Shown here piece after piece: positions 12,701 through 21,228 of a DNA stretch of 59,473 bases. Position numbers and translations under genes: made by a program. The notes under the pieces were generated by a model, which saw nothing but the letters and a program-made list of their open reading frames with translations, was not told the origin of the DNA and did not search any database. The DNA comes from Caldilineales bacterium (GTDB lineage: Bacteria > Chloroflexota > Anaerolineae > J102), in assembly GCA_024102915.1 (NCBI GenBank), contig JAGFJG010000192.1:1-59473 (forward strand), written 5' to 3'. Every line of letters starts with the position of its first letter. Positions within the stretch are counted from its first letter, which is position 1.

Positions 12701-13468
12701 GCGCTGAGTTATGGCGCGCGTTCATTGGAAGTGGCTTTGCCGCTGGAACAGTTTTTGCCATTCGTAGTGCCGCTGCCGCTAAGCACATTGGGCAGCGTGC
12801 ATTTGGCGATCAGCGGCAAATTTGCGGACGAGGCGGCAGATTTTCACCGCCAGGCGATGCGGGTGTTGGAAATGCCGGGCGGGGCGATGTCAGGCAGCAG
12901 CCCCTGGGCTGACCTCGGCTATTGCGCCCTGATGATCGGCGATTTTGAGATGGCGGAAAATGTATTCGCTAAGGGCGTGAATATGCCGAATATGTTCGTG
13001 TATATTGAGCGGCCTCGGCATCTCGCCGGTACTGCTTTGCTGGCGGCCAGCCGTGGGGCAGTGGATGAGGCCTCGACTTTGATCGGTGAGGCGCGCAGCT
13101 ATGCCGAAGAAAAGGATATGCAACACCTCATGCCATTGATAGCCCTCGTGGCCGGGCGTGTCCATGTCGCCGGGGGTGAGTGGGAATCGGCGCTGGTTGA
13201 ACTCGCAAAGGCGGAGGCGCTGGCCCTGGCTTTAGGATTTCGCCCCATCGTCTGGCGCGCCCGCGCAGATTCGGCGCATGTCCTGCGCGCATTGGGCCGT
13301 GATCACGAGGCGGGCGACAAGATGGAATCTGCGCTGGAAATGATCGACGAGATCGCCGATTTGTTCCAGGAGCCAGCCTTTCGCGCCGGGTTTATGGCCA
13401 ACGCCCGCAGCCGGGCAGAACGAGCGTCGAGCTTGCAAGGTATGGATTTGGCGGCTGCGATAGCGTGA
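9761..13468 (+). CDS. Zinc-ribbon / class III nucleotide cyclase / AAA ATPase / TPR signalling protein
   Basis: Large cytoplasmic regulator of 1235 residues. The GTG at 9761 is preferred to an in-frame ATG at 9734: GAGGAG lies 7 bases upstream and the protein then begins M-N-C-P-N-C. Two tandem zinc ribbons (C-P-N-C...F-C-F-N-C-G, twice) occupy residues 1-50. A class III adenylate/guanylate cyclase domain follows at about 95-275, with metal Asp residues in LFCDVKGS and LGDGLLAFFG and the Asn/Arg pair in DAINMAARM, so it is probably active. An AAA-type ATPase has Walker A GEAGLGKSR (Lys332) and Walker B LILYLDDVHWID. The C-terminal half (about 690-1235) is helical TPR repeat. This architecture is known in cyclase/LuxR-type regulators; the ligand is unknown. 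Confidence 0.9.
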   Translation: MNCPNCATTNPEGAKFCFNCGTPLSLRCPNCSTELPAGVKFCFNCGHKMDAAAPSAAPTTEPAPASSADAALNRFIPAELLSRLQSARATRAMEGERRIVTMLFCDVKGSTAAASQMDPEEWAEIINGAYEYMIRPIYQYEGTVARLLGDGLLAFFGAPIAHEDDPERAVLAGLGILEGVDQYKEVVRKRWGLDFSVRVGVNTGLVVVGAMGSDLRMEYTALGDAINMAARMEQTAVPGTVQISAATHKLVAPLFEFETVSGLEVKGKADPVTAYRVLGRKAERGAMRGLVGLRSPLVGRDMEVREMRKAFAELQTGRGAIISVMGEAGLGKSRLIAELRDELLADPESRLRWLAGRSYSYETESSYAPFVRVLRSYFGLQHEGADAGDFDGVAERLHELVGEGAAEMSAFVASVLGLEMPPDVHERVKYLDPLMLRALTFDQLAGLFEAISSESPLILYLDDVHWIDPTSQALLESLLPLTERSNLMILMAFRPRRHEPSWGLHEKASHEYAHRYTTLALQPLDNEQARQLVGNLLEIEDLPASVRQLILDKADGNPFFVEEVIRSLLDAGLVVRVDGHWRATREIANIAFPDTLVGVITARLDHLGDRAKSIVQAASVLGREFNFEILMELIEDRSDIEAQLSEIQRREIVRERSREPERVFTFKHVLTQEAAYASILLSHRRELHLKAARTLTIRQPDRLADIARHFLDARQPGQALPYLVHAGEKAARAYAIPEATGFFRKAIELQESASDFGFVRRAYEGQGNAYEMAYDFPPALQAYQELLALAEEAGDIPGQVSALNKAAAVLALQMGQFQEAETFLQRAERLGNAHQVVAGIAELSVIRCQMCTAQAEFDTVVEYMDDLVDIGTELESPEYVAMAMHHIANSLMLLGRFDEALLKADEGLSVARDIGDRMHEADLLATTIPMALIARGRLAAAKASLDEGIGIAEKIKALFSLILGCWIRAELARWQGEYEKALSYGARSLEVALPLEQFLPFVVPLPLSTLGSVHLAISGKFADEAADFHRQAMRVLEMPGGAMSGSSPWADLGYCALMIGDFEMAENVFAKGVNMPNMFVYIERPRHLAGTALLAASRGAVDEASTLIGEARSYAEEKDMQHLMPLIALVAGRVHVAGGEWESALVELAKAEALALALGFRPIVWRARADSAHVLRALGRDHEAGDKMESALEMIDEIADLFQEPAFRAGFMANARSRAERASSLQGMDLAAAIA

Positions 13469-13510
13469 GAAAGGGCGTGATCGAATAGTCACTATTGGCT
13501 CCCCCGAAAA

Positions 13511-13575
13511 AGGCGCTGCAACGCGGAGACGCCAAGGAAATCTTGAAACCCCTGCGACTGAGCAGCTTTGCGTGA
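13511..13575. repeat. Dispersed intergenic repeat (CGCGGAGACGC type)
   Basis: Words such as ACGCGGAGACGCCAAGG and CTTTGCGTGAG form an imperfect inverted repeat between the cyclase and murJ genes. It resembles the other short palindromic families in this window but is not the same sequence. Confidence 0.4.
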
Positions 13576-13630
13576 GATCAACAAACAAGGTGAACAGTTA
13601 CATCCATCATTTTCCAAACATGAGGCGCCA

Positions 13631-15187
13631 ATGACGGTAACGACAACGTCATCGCAACAACAACCCCTGACCGAGCAGCGCACGCTGCTCGGCGGCATCA
13701 CCGCTCTGGCTCAGAGCGCCTGGATGGGCTTTCCCCTGGCCTCGGACGTGCTCGAACAGCTTTACCTCTCCCCGGCGGCGGCGCTGCGCAAAGGCCGGGC
13801 GATTGTCCCTCGCCGTCCCCAGCGTATTCGGTTGCGGGGATTGTTGGCGCGTGAATTCAGCGTGGCCGAGGCCAGCTTCATCCTCATGGCCTCGTTCTTC
13901 TTCTCGGCGGCGCTGGGCTCGGTGCGGCAGGTGTTGTTCAACGTCCAGTTCGGGGTGAGCATGGAGGCCAACGCCTATTACGCCGCTTTTCGCCTGCCCG
14001 ACACGCTCTTCAGCCTGATCGCCGGCGGCGCGCTTTCCAGCGCCATGATCCCGGTTTTGCTCAGCACCCGCAACGAAGAGGGTGAGGCGGCGGGGTGGCG
14101 GCTGATCAGCGGGATTGCTACCACCCTGTTGGCTTTCTTCGCTCTCCTGATCATCGTCGTCGAAATCTTCACGCCAGCCCTGGTGAACAATGTATTGGCT
14201 CCCGGTTTCGACGCCGACACCGCCAGCCTTACCGTCACCCTGACCCGGATCATGTTGATCCAGCCGCTGATATTGCTCTTAGGCAGCGTGGCCACGGCGG
14301 TGCTGAACAGCCGCAATCAATTCCTGCTCACTGGCCTGTCAGTGCTCAGCTACAACGTCAGCCTGATTATCGCCATTGCCCTCGTGGGGCTGAGGCCAGG
14401 CCTGGGCATTTACGGCCCCACCTTTGGCGTGGTCGTCGGCGCGATATTGCAAGTGCTCATTCTGTCGCCAGGACTGCGCGGGCAGGCCGGGCGGGTGCGG
14501 CTGCTGTGGGATACGACCAGCGCCCGGCTGCGCGAGGTGATTCGGCTGCTCATCCCCAACGGCTTATCGGTCAGCGTCAATTACGCCGGATTCATTGTCG
14601 ATACATCGTTCGCCACGCGTGCGCCCGAACAGGCAGGGCTGGCCGCCATTTACAACGCATTTTTGCTGGTGGGACTGCCCATCGCCTTGTTGGGTCAGGC
14701 TGTGGGCCAGGCGGCGTTTCCCAGGCTGGCAGCCAGGGCGGATGAGGCCGACTGGTCGGGAATGCGGTCGCTTTTGCTGCGCACCCTGCTGGCGGCGCTG
14801 GGTCTGGCCATCCCGGCGGTGCTGGCCCTGGTCGTACTTGGTCGCCCCACCATTCGCATCCTGTTCGAACGGGGCGAATTCACGGCGGCGGCCGGCGACC
14901 TGACCTTCGCCGTTTTGACGATCTATGCCATTGGCCTGCCCGCGTACGTGGCGACCGAGGTCGTCACCCGGGGCCTGATCTCGATGCGCGACACCCGTAC
15001 GCCTTTGATGACCAATACGATGCAATTGGTGTTACGCATTATGATTATCGCGGTTTTACTCGCCCGCCTGGGCGTCGTTTCCATCCCGATCGCCTTTGTG
15101 GTCTCATCGGTTATCGAGACCGTTATCCTCACCACCGTGCTTCTCGTGCGCCTGCGCCGAAGAATTCGAGTGGGCGCAAAGGAATAG
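13631..15187 (+). CDS. murJ: MurJ/MviN-family lipid II flippase
   Basis: Polytopic membrane protein of 518 residues that flips lipid II across the cytoplasmic membrane during peptidoglycan synthesis. The diagnostic N-terminal region is present: ALGSVRQVLFNVQFG followed by AFRLPDTLFSLIAGGALSSA. Twelve or more hydrophobic segments run to a basic C-terminus. The ATG at 13631 is preferred to an upstream in-frame TTG, which would lie inside an intergenic repeat. A long hydrophilic N-terminal segment of about 75 residues precedes the first membrane helix and is longer than in typical MurJ. The next gene follows 4 bases after the stop, so the two are probably co-transcribed. Confidence 0.9.
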   Translation: MTVTTTSSQQQPLTEQRTLLGGITALAQSAWMGFPLASDVLEQLYLSPAAALRKGRAIVPRRPQRIRLRGLLAREFSVAEASFILMASFFFSAALGSVRQVLFNVQFGVSMEANAYYAAFRLPDTLFSLIAGGALSSAMIPVLLSTRNEEGEAAGWRLISGIATTLLAFFALLIIVVEIFTPALVNNVLAPGFDADTASLTVTLTRIMLIQPLILLLGSVATAVLNSRNQFLLTGLSVLSYNVSLIIAIALVGLRPGLGIYGPTFGVVVGAILQVLILSPGLRGQAGRVRLLWDTTSARLREVIRLLIPNGLSVSVNYAGFIVDTSFATRAPEQAGLAAIYNAFLLVGLPIALLGQAVGQAAFPRLAARADEADWSGMRSLLLRTLLAALGLAIPAVLALVVLGRPTIRILFERGEFTAAAGDLTFAVLTIYAIGLPAYVATEVVTRGLISMRDTRTPLMTNTMQLVLRIMIIAVLLARLGVVSIPIAFVVSSVIETVILTTVLLVRLRRRIRVGAKE

Positions 15188-15191
15188 CCCC

Positions 15192-15779
15192 ATGCCAGAA
15201 TCGCCTTCATTTGCGCCGGACCGGGTCGCTTATTTCGAGGCGGCCGGATGGCGCGCGTACTACGATCACAAATGGCTGCGTGTTTTCAGGCTGATGGTCG
15301 GCCTCAATCGCGAGCAATTTGGCATGTCACTGCCCACGGCCATCCTGGCCGCCACCGACATCGTTCTCGCCAGCGTCGCCTTCGCCCCGGTTGAAAACGA
15401 CATCCCGGCGACACTGGCGCATCTGCAACGGTATTACGCCAAGGCGCGGCGTGCAGCGGGCCTGAAGACTGAGGCCAGAGAGATGGCGAGGCTGGAAGTC
15501 GATTACTGGATCGTGCATCGCCGCCTGGCGAACGAGCGCAAACAATCCCCGACCCACGACGGCGACATCGAACCCATGGTCGATTCACTCCGTCGTCTGC
15601 ACAAAGTCCTGTTCCCCAAAGCCGCATCGGCATCACTGGACGCATCGGCGCGGGAACGCGCTCTCGCTGCCGTGGCCGTGGACCGCATCACCGGCGGTTA
15701 TTCGCCTGACATCGCCGCCGATTGGGACGAGGTGGAACAGAGATTGCGGCAGGCGTATCGGCAGGTCGTGATGAGGTGA
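15192..15779 (+). CDS. Conserved hypothetical protein
   Basis: Soluble protein of 195 residues, helical and rich in Arg/Ala. It starts 4 bases after the murJ stop and is probably translated from the same mRNA. Features that can be seen are W-R-A-Y-Y-D-H-K-W-L-R near the N-terminus, a hydrophobic segment AAILAATDIVLASVAFAP-like at about 52-68, and a central Y-W-I-V-H-R-R. The pattern Y-Y-D-H-K-W may be a family signature, but I do not recognise the domain. Coupling to murJ hints at an envelope-related role. Confidence 0.75.
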   Translation: MPESPSFAPDRVAYFEAAGWRAYYDHKWLRVFRLMVGLNREQFGMSLPTAILAATDIVLASVAFAPVENDIPATLAHLQRYYAKARRAAGLKTEAREMARLEVDYWIVHRRLANERKQSPTHDGDIEPMVDSLRRLHKVLFPKAASASLDASARERALAAVAVDRITGGYSPDIAADWDEVEQRLRQAYRQVVMR

Positions 15780-15851
15780 AGAAGTGACACGCAACGCAAC
15801 ATGCCGGCTCAGCGCATCTGTGATTCCATTGACCAAGAGGAGACCACACCC

Positions 15852-16346
15852 ATGACCGACTATTCATTTTCGACTCTCTGGCGGATACGCGCTCCCATCG
15901 ACCCGGTGTGGGAAGCTATCTATGATTCGGAGCGCTGGCCGCGGTGGTGGCAGGGCGTGGAAGCGGCGGAGTTGCTGCAGGGCGGGGATAGTAACGGGGT
16001 CGGGGCCAGATTGCGTTACACCTGGAAGAGCAAGCTGCCCTATCGATTGGTGTTCAATGTCGAGACGACACGAGTCGAACGCCCGCATGAGTTGGAAGGC
16101 CGGGCCAGCGGCGAACTGGCGGGGACAGGGTTATGGCGGCTGTCGCAGGACGGCGATGTGACGACTGTCCAATACGACTGGAACGTGCGCACCACGCGGC
16201 GTTGGATGAATCTGTTTGCGCCCATCGCCCGCCCGATTTTCGAGTCGAATCACAACATCGTGATGAGCTGGGGCGGAGAGGGTCTGGCGCGGCTGTTGGA
16301 AGCGCCGCTAATTTCCATCGAGCATAGGGTCAATCAGGTGGGATAA
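15852..16346 (+). CDS. SRPBCC-family (START/Bet v1-like) protein
   Basis: Protein of 164 residues with the SRPBCC hydrophobic-ligand-binding fold. The pattern TLWRIRAPIDPVWEAIYD near the N-terminus is the first strand and helix of polyketide-cyclase/COG3832-type proteins, and YDWNVRTTRRWMN fits a later strand. The ATG at 15852 has GAGGAG about 10 bases upstream and is chosen over an in-frame ATG at 15801. Ligand or reaction cannot be inferred. Confidence 0.8.
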   Translation: MTDYSFSTLWRIRAPIDPVWEAIYDSERWPRWWQGVEAAELLQGGDSNGVGARLRYTWKSKLPYRLVFNVETTRVERPHELEGRASGELAGTGLWRLSQDGDVTTVQYDWNVRTTRRWMNLFAPIARPIFESNHNIVMSWGGEGLARLLEAPLISIEHRVNQVG

Positions 16347-16376
16347 GCGATCCACCCGCCAGACTTTGCGCTGGCT

Positions 16377-17591
16377 TCACTTGAAGATTATCGGCAAATA
16401 GACGCTCTGATTTAGCAACGCCTGCGCGGGGACAATCTGCGCCTGCACATCCCGGTCATTCTGGTTTTGATGATCCCATCCCACCAGGAAATTCTCGTTG
16501 TCGGGGTTGGCTGCGACAAAAGCGTGTTCGTTTCCCCCCTCACTTGTCAGCTGAAAGCCCGGCCCGATTCGCCCATTCTGCGAGAATGCGACCCAAATAT
16601 CCGTGATGTCCTCAACGGTTTTTTCTTCCCACACAATCAGGCAGCGACCATCCGGCAGGCAGGCGGTAGCCGGATCATCCGGCTCGTTCGAGGTTTCCAA
16701 AGTCTGGGGCTGCGAGAGCAGTTGCAGGGAGGTTGAATCAAGATTGACATAGCCAATTTCGGCGGTTTCATCATCTCCCGTGCGATAAAGGATCGTCGTT
16801 GAATCGGAATTGTTTGTGAGCGCCAATCCATCGACATCCGTAGCAGAAATGACCTGCGTGTTTGAAATCGTTACGCTATTAGTCATGACGATGGATATTT
16901 TGAGGATTCCCTCTTCGGCAACGGCGATTGTGCCGCCGCCTGTTGAGTTATCGATAGCAACAGCCTGAGTTACTTCAGCCGTGCCGTCGCTGATCGGAAT
17001 TCGTTGGAAATTAGACAGGTTGAGATTCAACAACTGCCGGGGGCTGCCATCCTGGCGTTGGAGGTAGAGGAAATTACCGGTAAAGGCAGTCTGCGGGTAT
17101 TGTTGCCCCGGCCCGTTGGCCAACGGAATCTGGCTTGTGGCTCCTGGAAAAGTAGCAGAGCAATCGCCGCAATCGCAATCGGGCGGGTGATCATCTTCAT
17201 CGTCGTCATCCTGCAGAGGTGCGAACACTTGCGTTATTGATGGCAGCGGATCGAAACGCAGGTCGAAGAAAGCCATTCCGGCCCGGCCGTTCTCAAGGAG
17301 ATATGCCACCGGTGTATCTACACCGCCTTCGTTGTCGATGGGGGTTGGCGCGCCGACGAGCGTTCCATCGCCGGACATCTTCTGCACCATCACGTTATTC
17401 GGGATTTCGTATCCGATCAGCCATTCCCCAGCTACGGAATCCCACGCAAAACTCACATCCCGCTCATCTGCGGATGTACCGGCGATGACGATGGTCGAAT
17501 CATCCGCCCTCAATTGACTGCCAGCCATGAGGGCGAACACGATGGTGAACACGGCAATTCCGGACAACAGCCGATATACGGAGTCTTTCAT
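16377..17591 (-). CDS. Secreted beta-repeat protein with C-terminal YLPIIFK tail
   Basis: Exported protein of 404 residues. The start at 17591 (M-K-D-S-V-Y-R-L-L) has a GGGAGAT ribosome-binding site and gives a clear signal peptide (about 1-30). An upstream ATG at 17654 would bury the signal. The mature part has repeated blocks of the type F-A-W-D-S-V-A-G-E-W-L-I-G-Y and V-A-A-N-P-D-N-E-N-F-L-V-G-W, as in beta-propeller or WD-like secreted proteins. An acidic His/Cys-containing loop (DDDDEDDHPPDCDCGDC) at about 131-147 could bind metal. The protein ends in SVYLPIIFK, similar to the ends of two other secreted proteins here. Function unknown. Confidence 0.8.
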   Translation of the reverse strand: MKDSVYRLLSGIAVFTIVFALMAGSQLRADDSTIVIAGTSADERDVSFAWDSVAGEWLIGYEIPNNVMVQKMSGDGTLVGAPTPIDNEGGVDTPVAYLLENGRAGMAFFDLRFDPLPSITQVFAPLQDDDDEDDHPPDCDCGDCSATFPGATSQIPLANGPGQQYPQTAFTGNFLYLQRQDGSPRQLLNLNLSNFQRIPISDGTAEVTQAVAIDNSTGGGTIAVAEEGILKISIVMTNSVTISNTQVISATDVDGLALTNNSDSTTILYRTGDDETAEIGYVNLDSTSLQLLSQPQTLETSNEPDDPATACLPDGRCLIVWEEKTVEDITDIWVAFSQNGRIGPGFQLTSEGGNEHAFVAANPDNENFLVGWDHQNQNDRDVQAQIVPAQALLNQSVYLPIIFK

Positions 17592-17999
17592 GATCGATAT
17601 CTCCCAAATGTGCGAATTACACGGTGCCGCAGCCACCGTGACAGCCGCCAGCAAGATCGATTTGTTCCCCGTTCATAGCCAGTGAAGTCTGCGTTGACGA
17701 CCTTTGCCAGTTCAATCAGTATAGTCGTCTGATTTCGTAATTCCGTCGTGAGGGTTCCATTAACAAAATGGGATATTTGATCACTGCTTGCCGATTAAAA
17801 AGTTCTATAGTGAATATGTTCTGAGAGTTGGACGGCGGCGTTCAAATCTTGGAATCGAATGTGTGAGGGCAACATCATATTTCCGTCCACTCCGACCAGC
17901 ATCCCTGAGAGATGTTTGGGTATGACAGCCTCGGCCAAAAACCTGGGCAACTCTTCTGAGCCTAATCGACAACTTTGTGGAAGCGAGGAGCATTCAGGC
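17592..17999. other. Intergenic region between divergent genes
   Basis: A 408-base gap between the secreted protein (minus) and the NTF2-like gene (plus). It must hold promoters for both. AT-rich stretches around 17740-17820 are the likely place, but I see no convincing -35/-10 pair. Open frames here lack coding character. Confidence 0.5.
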
Positions 18000-18386
18000 A
18001 TGAATGAACAAGATATGCGTAACATCGCAGTCGTATGCAAAATGTACGAAGGCGACGAATCCGAGCGGGCCAGCATTGCCGCTGACATCATCTGGCATGT
18101 GCCCGGTCGTAATCCCGTGTCAGGCGACTATGATGGCTATGAAGAGTACACGCAACTGATGGTCTCGCGTATGATGCCGCTCGACCGCTGGGATTTTACC
18201 CTGGCTGATGTGATGGTCAATCGCAATCTGGTTATGACCACTTTTTCGCTGGCGGGTGAACGGAAAGGTATGGCGATAAACATTCGCGGCGGGCATCTCA
18301 TGCGCGTGACCGATGAGGGAAAGGTCGTCGAGGGTTGGGGTTTTACGGATGATCAAGACGTATTGGATCAGTTTTTCAGCAGGTGA
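18000..18386 (+). CDS. NTF2-like (SnoaL-type) protein
   Basis: Protein of 128 residues with the cone-shaped NTF2-like fold: helical N-terminus (VVCKMYEGDE), then ADIIWHVPGRNPVSGDYDGYEE, a typical SnoaL/ketosteroid-isomerase-like strand-loop. The ATG at 18000 has GAGGAG upstream; a longer frame starting at 17859 looks non-coding. It stops 6 bases before the flavin monooxygenase gene, so the pair is probably co-transcribed and may act on related small molecules. No catalytic residue can be assigned. Confidence 0.78.
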   Translation: MNEQDMRNIAVVCKMYEGDESERASIAADIIWHVPGRNPVSGDYDGYEEYTQLMVSRMMPLDRWDFTLADVMVNRNLVMTTFSLAGERKGMAINIRGGHLMRVTDEGKVVEGWGFTDDQDVLDQFFSR

Positions 18387-18392
18387 CGATAA

Positions 18393-19619
18393 ATGAAACA
18401 AGTTGAAACGCTAATTATCGGCGGCGGACAGGCGGGTCTTGCGACCAGCTATTGGCTCACGCAATTTGGCCGGGAGCATCTGGTCTTAGAACGGGCTGAT
18501 CGTCCCGGAAACGCCTGGCGACAGCGTTGGGATTCCTTCACCCTCGTAACGCCTAACTGGTCCTTTCTGCTCCCCGGCGCTGAATATGACGGAGACGATC
18601 CGGATGGTTTTATGCTTCGGGACGATGTGATTGAAACGTTTGAGCGTTACGTTTCAGAAAACGCCCTGCCGGTGCGTTATGGCATTCAGGTAGTCGATGT
18701 ATCGCCATCACCCGACGGGAGAGGCTATCGAGTGCACAGCGTTCAAGAAGACTTCGAGGCGCGAAATGTAGTTGTCGCCACCGGGCTTTTCCAGCGTCCG
18801 AAAATACCGGCTTTTGCCTACGACCTGCCTCCCAACCTGTTGCAACTGGCCTCCGGCGAATACAACAATCCGGCGACTCTGCCATCAGGCGCAGTATTGG
18901 TCGTGGGCAGCGGCCAGTCAGGCTGCCAGATCGCAGAGGAACTCTACAAGTCCGGCCGCAGGGTCTATCTCTCGATTGGCGGGGCAGGTCGTGCGCCCCG
19001 ACGGTACCGTGGCAAAGATATCTACCGCTGGCTGTCTCTCAATGGCTATCTGAATCGAACCGCCGATATGTTGCCGACGCCAGCCGCGCGCTTCATGACA
19101 ATTCCGCATGTTTCGGGCGCAGGCGGCGGCCACGATCTCAACCTGCACAAGTTCGCGCGCGATGGGGTAACGCTTCTGGGGCACGTGCGAGGCGCCGATG
19201 ATGGAACTCTGTTCATCGCGCCCGATCGCAACGAATGCCTGGCAAAATCTGACCAATTGGAAGGCGCCATGTTGGATTTTATCGATGCTTATATCGCTCG
19301 CATGGGGCTGGATGCGCCCGGCGAACGACCACCTTTGCTACGCGATGGCTTCGATGCCGACATCGTCACGGAGCTTAGTCTGGGGGCCGCCGGCATTAGC
19401 TCGGTCATCTGGGCGGCAGGCTATGCCTTTGATTTCAACCTGGTCAAGCTGCCGGTCACAGACTCGTTTGGGCTCCCGATACAACAGCACGGCGTGACCG
19501 CACAACCGGGTTTATACTTCGCCGGACTGCCCTGGATGAACAGCCAGAAATCCGGGCTTTTGCTGGGGGTCGGGGAACAGACGCGTCACATCGCAGCCGC
19601 CATTGCGAGTGAGGTTTAG
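18393..19619 (+). CDS. Flavin-containing monooxygenase-type NAD(P)/FAD oxidoreductase
   Basis: Two-dinucleotide-domain flavoprotein of 408 residues. The FAD-binding motif LIIGGGQAGLATSYWL is at the N-terminus and the NADPH-binding motif VVGSGQSGCQIAEEL at about residues 170-184. The ATGLFQRPKIP motif links the domains as in class B monooxygenases and the CzcO-like group. Family enzymes hydroxylate or insert oxygen into hydrophobic substrates in the cytoplasm. It is flanked on both sides by NTF2-fold proteins (18000 and 19765), a partnership often seen in small-molecule modification. Confidence 0.88.
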   Translation: MKQVETLIIGGGQAGLATSYWLTQFGREHLVLERADRPGNAWRQRWDSFTLVTPNWSFLLPGAEYDGDDPDGFMLRDDVIETFERYVSENALPVRYGIQVVDVSPSPDGRGYRVHSVQEDFEARNVVVATGLFQRPKIPAFAYDLPPNLLQLASGEYNNPATLPSGAVLVVGSGQSGCQIAEELYKSGRRVYLSIGGAGRAPRRYRGKDIYRWLSLNGYLNRTADMLPTPAARFMTIPHVSGAGGGHDLNLHKFARDGVTLLGHVRGADDGTLFIAPDRNECLAKSDQLEGAMLDFIDAYIARMGLDAPGERPPLLRDGFDADIVTELSLGAAGISSVIWAAGYAFDFNLVKLPVTDSFGLPIQQHGVTAQPGLYFAGLPWMNSQKSGLLLGVGEQTRHIAAAIASEV

Positions 19620-19764
19620 AGGTCGAGGGAATGCCGTTTGTATCGAGAATGACAAGGCGGTCGAGCAGTTGGGGATGCCCCAACCATTGGGCGTGATCTC
19701 AGCCATACATCCATTCATGTCCGACACTTATTCACCATAGTCACAATCTCCTGGAGGTAATATC

Positions 19765-20181
19765 ATGTCAACTACAGCCAATAAAGCCCTTGTTCGTCGT
19801 CTCATCGAGGATGGCATTAATCAAGGGGATTACGGAGTGATCGAGGAACTTGTCGCGCCAGATTTCCAATCGCGTGGGGATGAAACCATGACAACGATGG
19901 GCACGGAAGGTTTCAAGGAACTCGTTGCCGGATTCCGTGCGGCTTTTCCTGATGGTCGGATGATCATCGAAGAGGTGATCGCAGAGGATGACACAGTTAT
20001 CACCTGGTCAGTCTTTACAGGCACGAACACTGGTCCATTAGAAGGCATTCCGCCAACCGGCAAAACAGTCAGGGTGAAGGATGTTGATTTATTTCGCATC
20101 AGCAACGGGATGGTAATCGAGAGCTGGGCGCATTTTGATCAACTGGGCATGCTGCATCAGTTGGGTGTGATCTCGGTCTGA
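19765..20181 (+). CDS. SnoaL-like ester cyclase family protein
   Basis: Protein of 138 residues of the SnoaL/ester-cyclase branch of the NTF2-like fold. The family pattern is visible: a helix N-K-A-L-V-R-R-L-I-E-D, then VIEELVAPDFQSR, FRAAFPDGRMIIEEVIAEDD and GIPPTGKTV. A strong ribosome-binding site (GGAGGT) precedes the ATG. It follows the monooxygenase gene by 145 bases. The substrate is unknown. Confidence 0.85.
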   Translation: MSTTANKALVRRLIEDGINQGDYGVIEELVAPDFQSRGDETMTTMGTEGFKELVAGFRAAFPDGRMIIEEVIAEDDTVITWSVFTGTNTGPLEGIPPTGKTVRVKDVDLFRISNGMVIESWAHFDQLGMLHQLGVISV

Positions 20182-20194
20182 TTTCGACGAGACA

Positions 20195-20236
20195 AGCCGG
20201 TGTGGTGGCGCTTATGCTGGCGCTGCCTCACCGGCT
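20195..20236 (+). terminator. Hairpin after the SnoaL-like gene
   Basis: AGCCGGTG at 20195 pairs with CACCGGCT ending at 20236, with extra GGCGC pairing possible inside the loop. Only a short T-rich tail follows, so this is a weak intrinsic terminator at best. Confidence 0.4.
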
Positions 20237-20360
20237 GATTTGTCCCCCATAACCACCCCTCAAGGCGATGATTTCGATTAGCGCCGCCAGAAGGTACAAT
20301 AGTTTCGCACCCGCTATCCAGGCCTGAAGCTTATCCACACTGTTTTGAAGAGTTGTTAGC

Positions 20361-21179
20361 ATGCCCCAGAAATCCCTGAATGAAGCAGAAATCGAGGAGC
20401 TTTGGCGGCAATACCTGATGGGCGGGGAAACGGCTGTGCGGCAACGGCATATCTTCAGAATCCTGCCGGGTTCGCCCCGATGCTTAAGCTGTTTTGCACC
20501 ATTCGGCGGGGCTGGCGGTATGGTGACCAGACTCATCTATGGCAAGATTCCGTCGAACCTGAATCCGCATCTGTGCAATATTTGCGAGCAGTTCGCCCGT
20601 GAGTACCAGGGTGGGGCCGAGATCGAACTGGCCTTGCTCTTTGCTGATGTCAGAGGTTCGACGACCCTGGCCGAATCTATGGCGCCGGTGGAATATAGCA
20701 AGCTTATCAACCGTTTTTACGACACCGCCACCGAGATTATGGTCAAGTCTGACGCGCTGATTGACAAAATCATTGGCGATCAGGTTGCTGGCATGTATGT
20801 GCCGGGATTTGTCGGCCCGGATTACACCCTTCGCGCAATCGATGCCGCCAAAGCGCTGCTGCGCGCAACCGGGCATGGCGCCCAATCGTTGCCCTGGATA
20901 CCAATCGGAATTGGCGTGCACACAGGGCGCGCCTTTGTAGGTTCGGTGGGATCACAATCAGGAGCTGTCGATATTACTGTGCTGGGGGATGTACCCAACA
21001 CGGCCGCCCGCCTTTCTTCCGCCGCCGCTGTCGGCGAGATATTGGTCAGCGAAACAGCAGCGATGATGGCTAAGCTCAGAATCGACGACCTTGAACGACG
21101 CGAGTTGATGCTCAAGGGCAAATCCGAGGCTGTAGCCGTGTATGTTGTAAATAGCGCTGATACGCTCGAATATGCTTGA
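20361..21179 (+). CDS. Class III adenylate/guanylate cyclase with N-terminal Cys-rich segment
   Basis: Soluble cyclase of 272 residues. Residues about 40-90 hold two C-x2-C pairs (RCLSC and LCNIC) that could form a small zinc-binding module. The catalytic domain (about 90-262) has the two metal Asp residues in LLFADVRGST and KIIGDQVAG and the transition-state Asn/Arg in VPNTAARLS, so activity is likely. No membrane segment is seen. The DUF2652 protein, itself cyclase-like, follows 49 bases later on the same strand. The two may be regulated together. Confidence 0.87.
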   Translation: MPQKSLNEAEIEELWRQYLMGGETAVRQRHIFRILPGSPRCLSCFAPFGGAGGMVTRLIYGKIPSNLNPHLCNICEQFAREYQGGAEIELALLFADVRGSTTLAESMAPVEYSKLINRFYDTATEIMVKSDALIDKIIGDQVAGMYVPGFVGPDYTLRAIDAAKALLRATGHGAQSLPWIPIGIGVHTGRAFVGSVGSQSGAVDITVLGDVPNTAARLSSAAAVGEILVSETAAMMAKLRIDDLERRELMLKGKSEAVAVYVVNSADTLEYA

Positions 21180-21228
21180 ATCGGGGTTCAGCCGCTCCTT
21201 AGCGCGCCAGACTTGATAGGACGATGTG

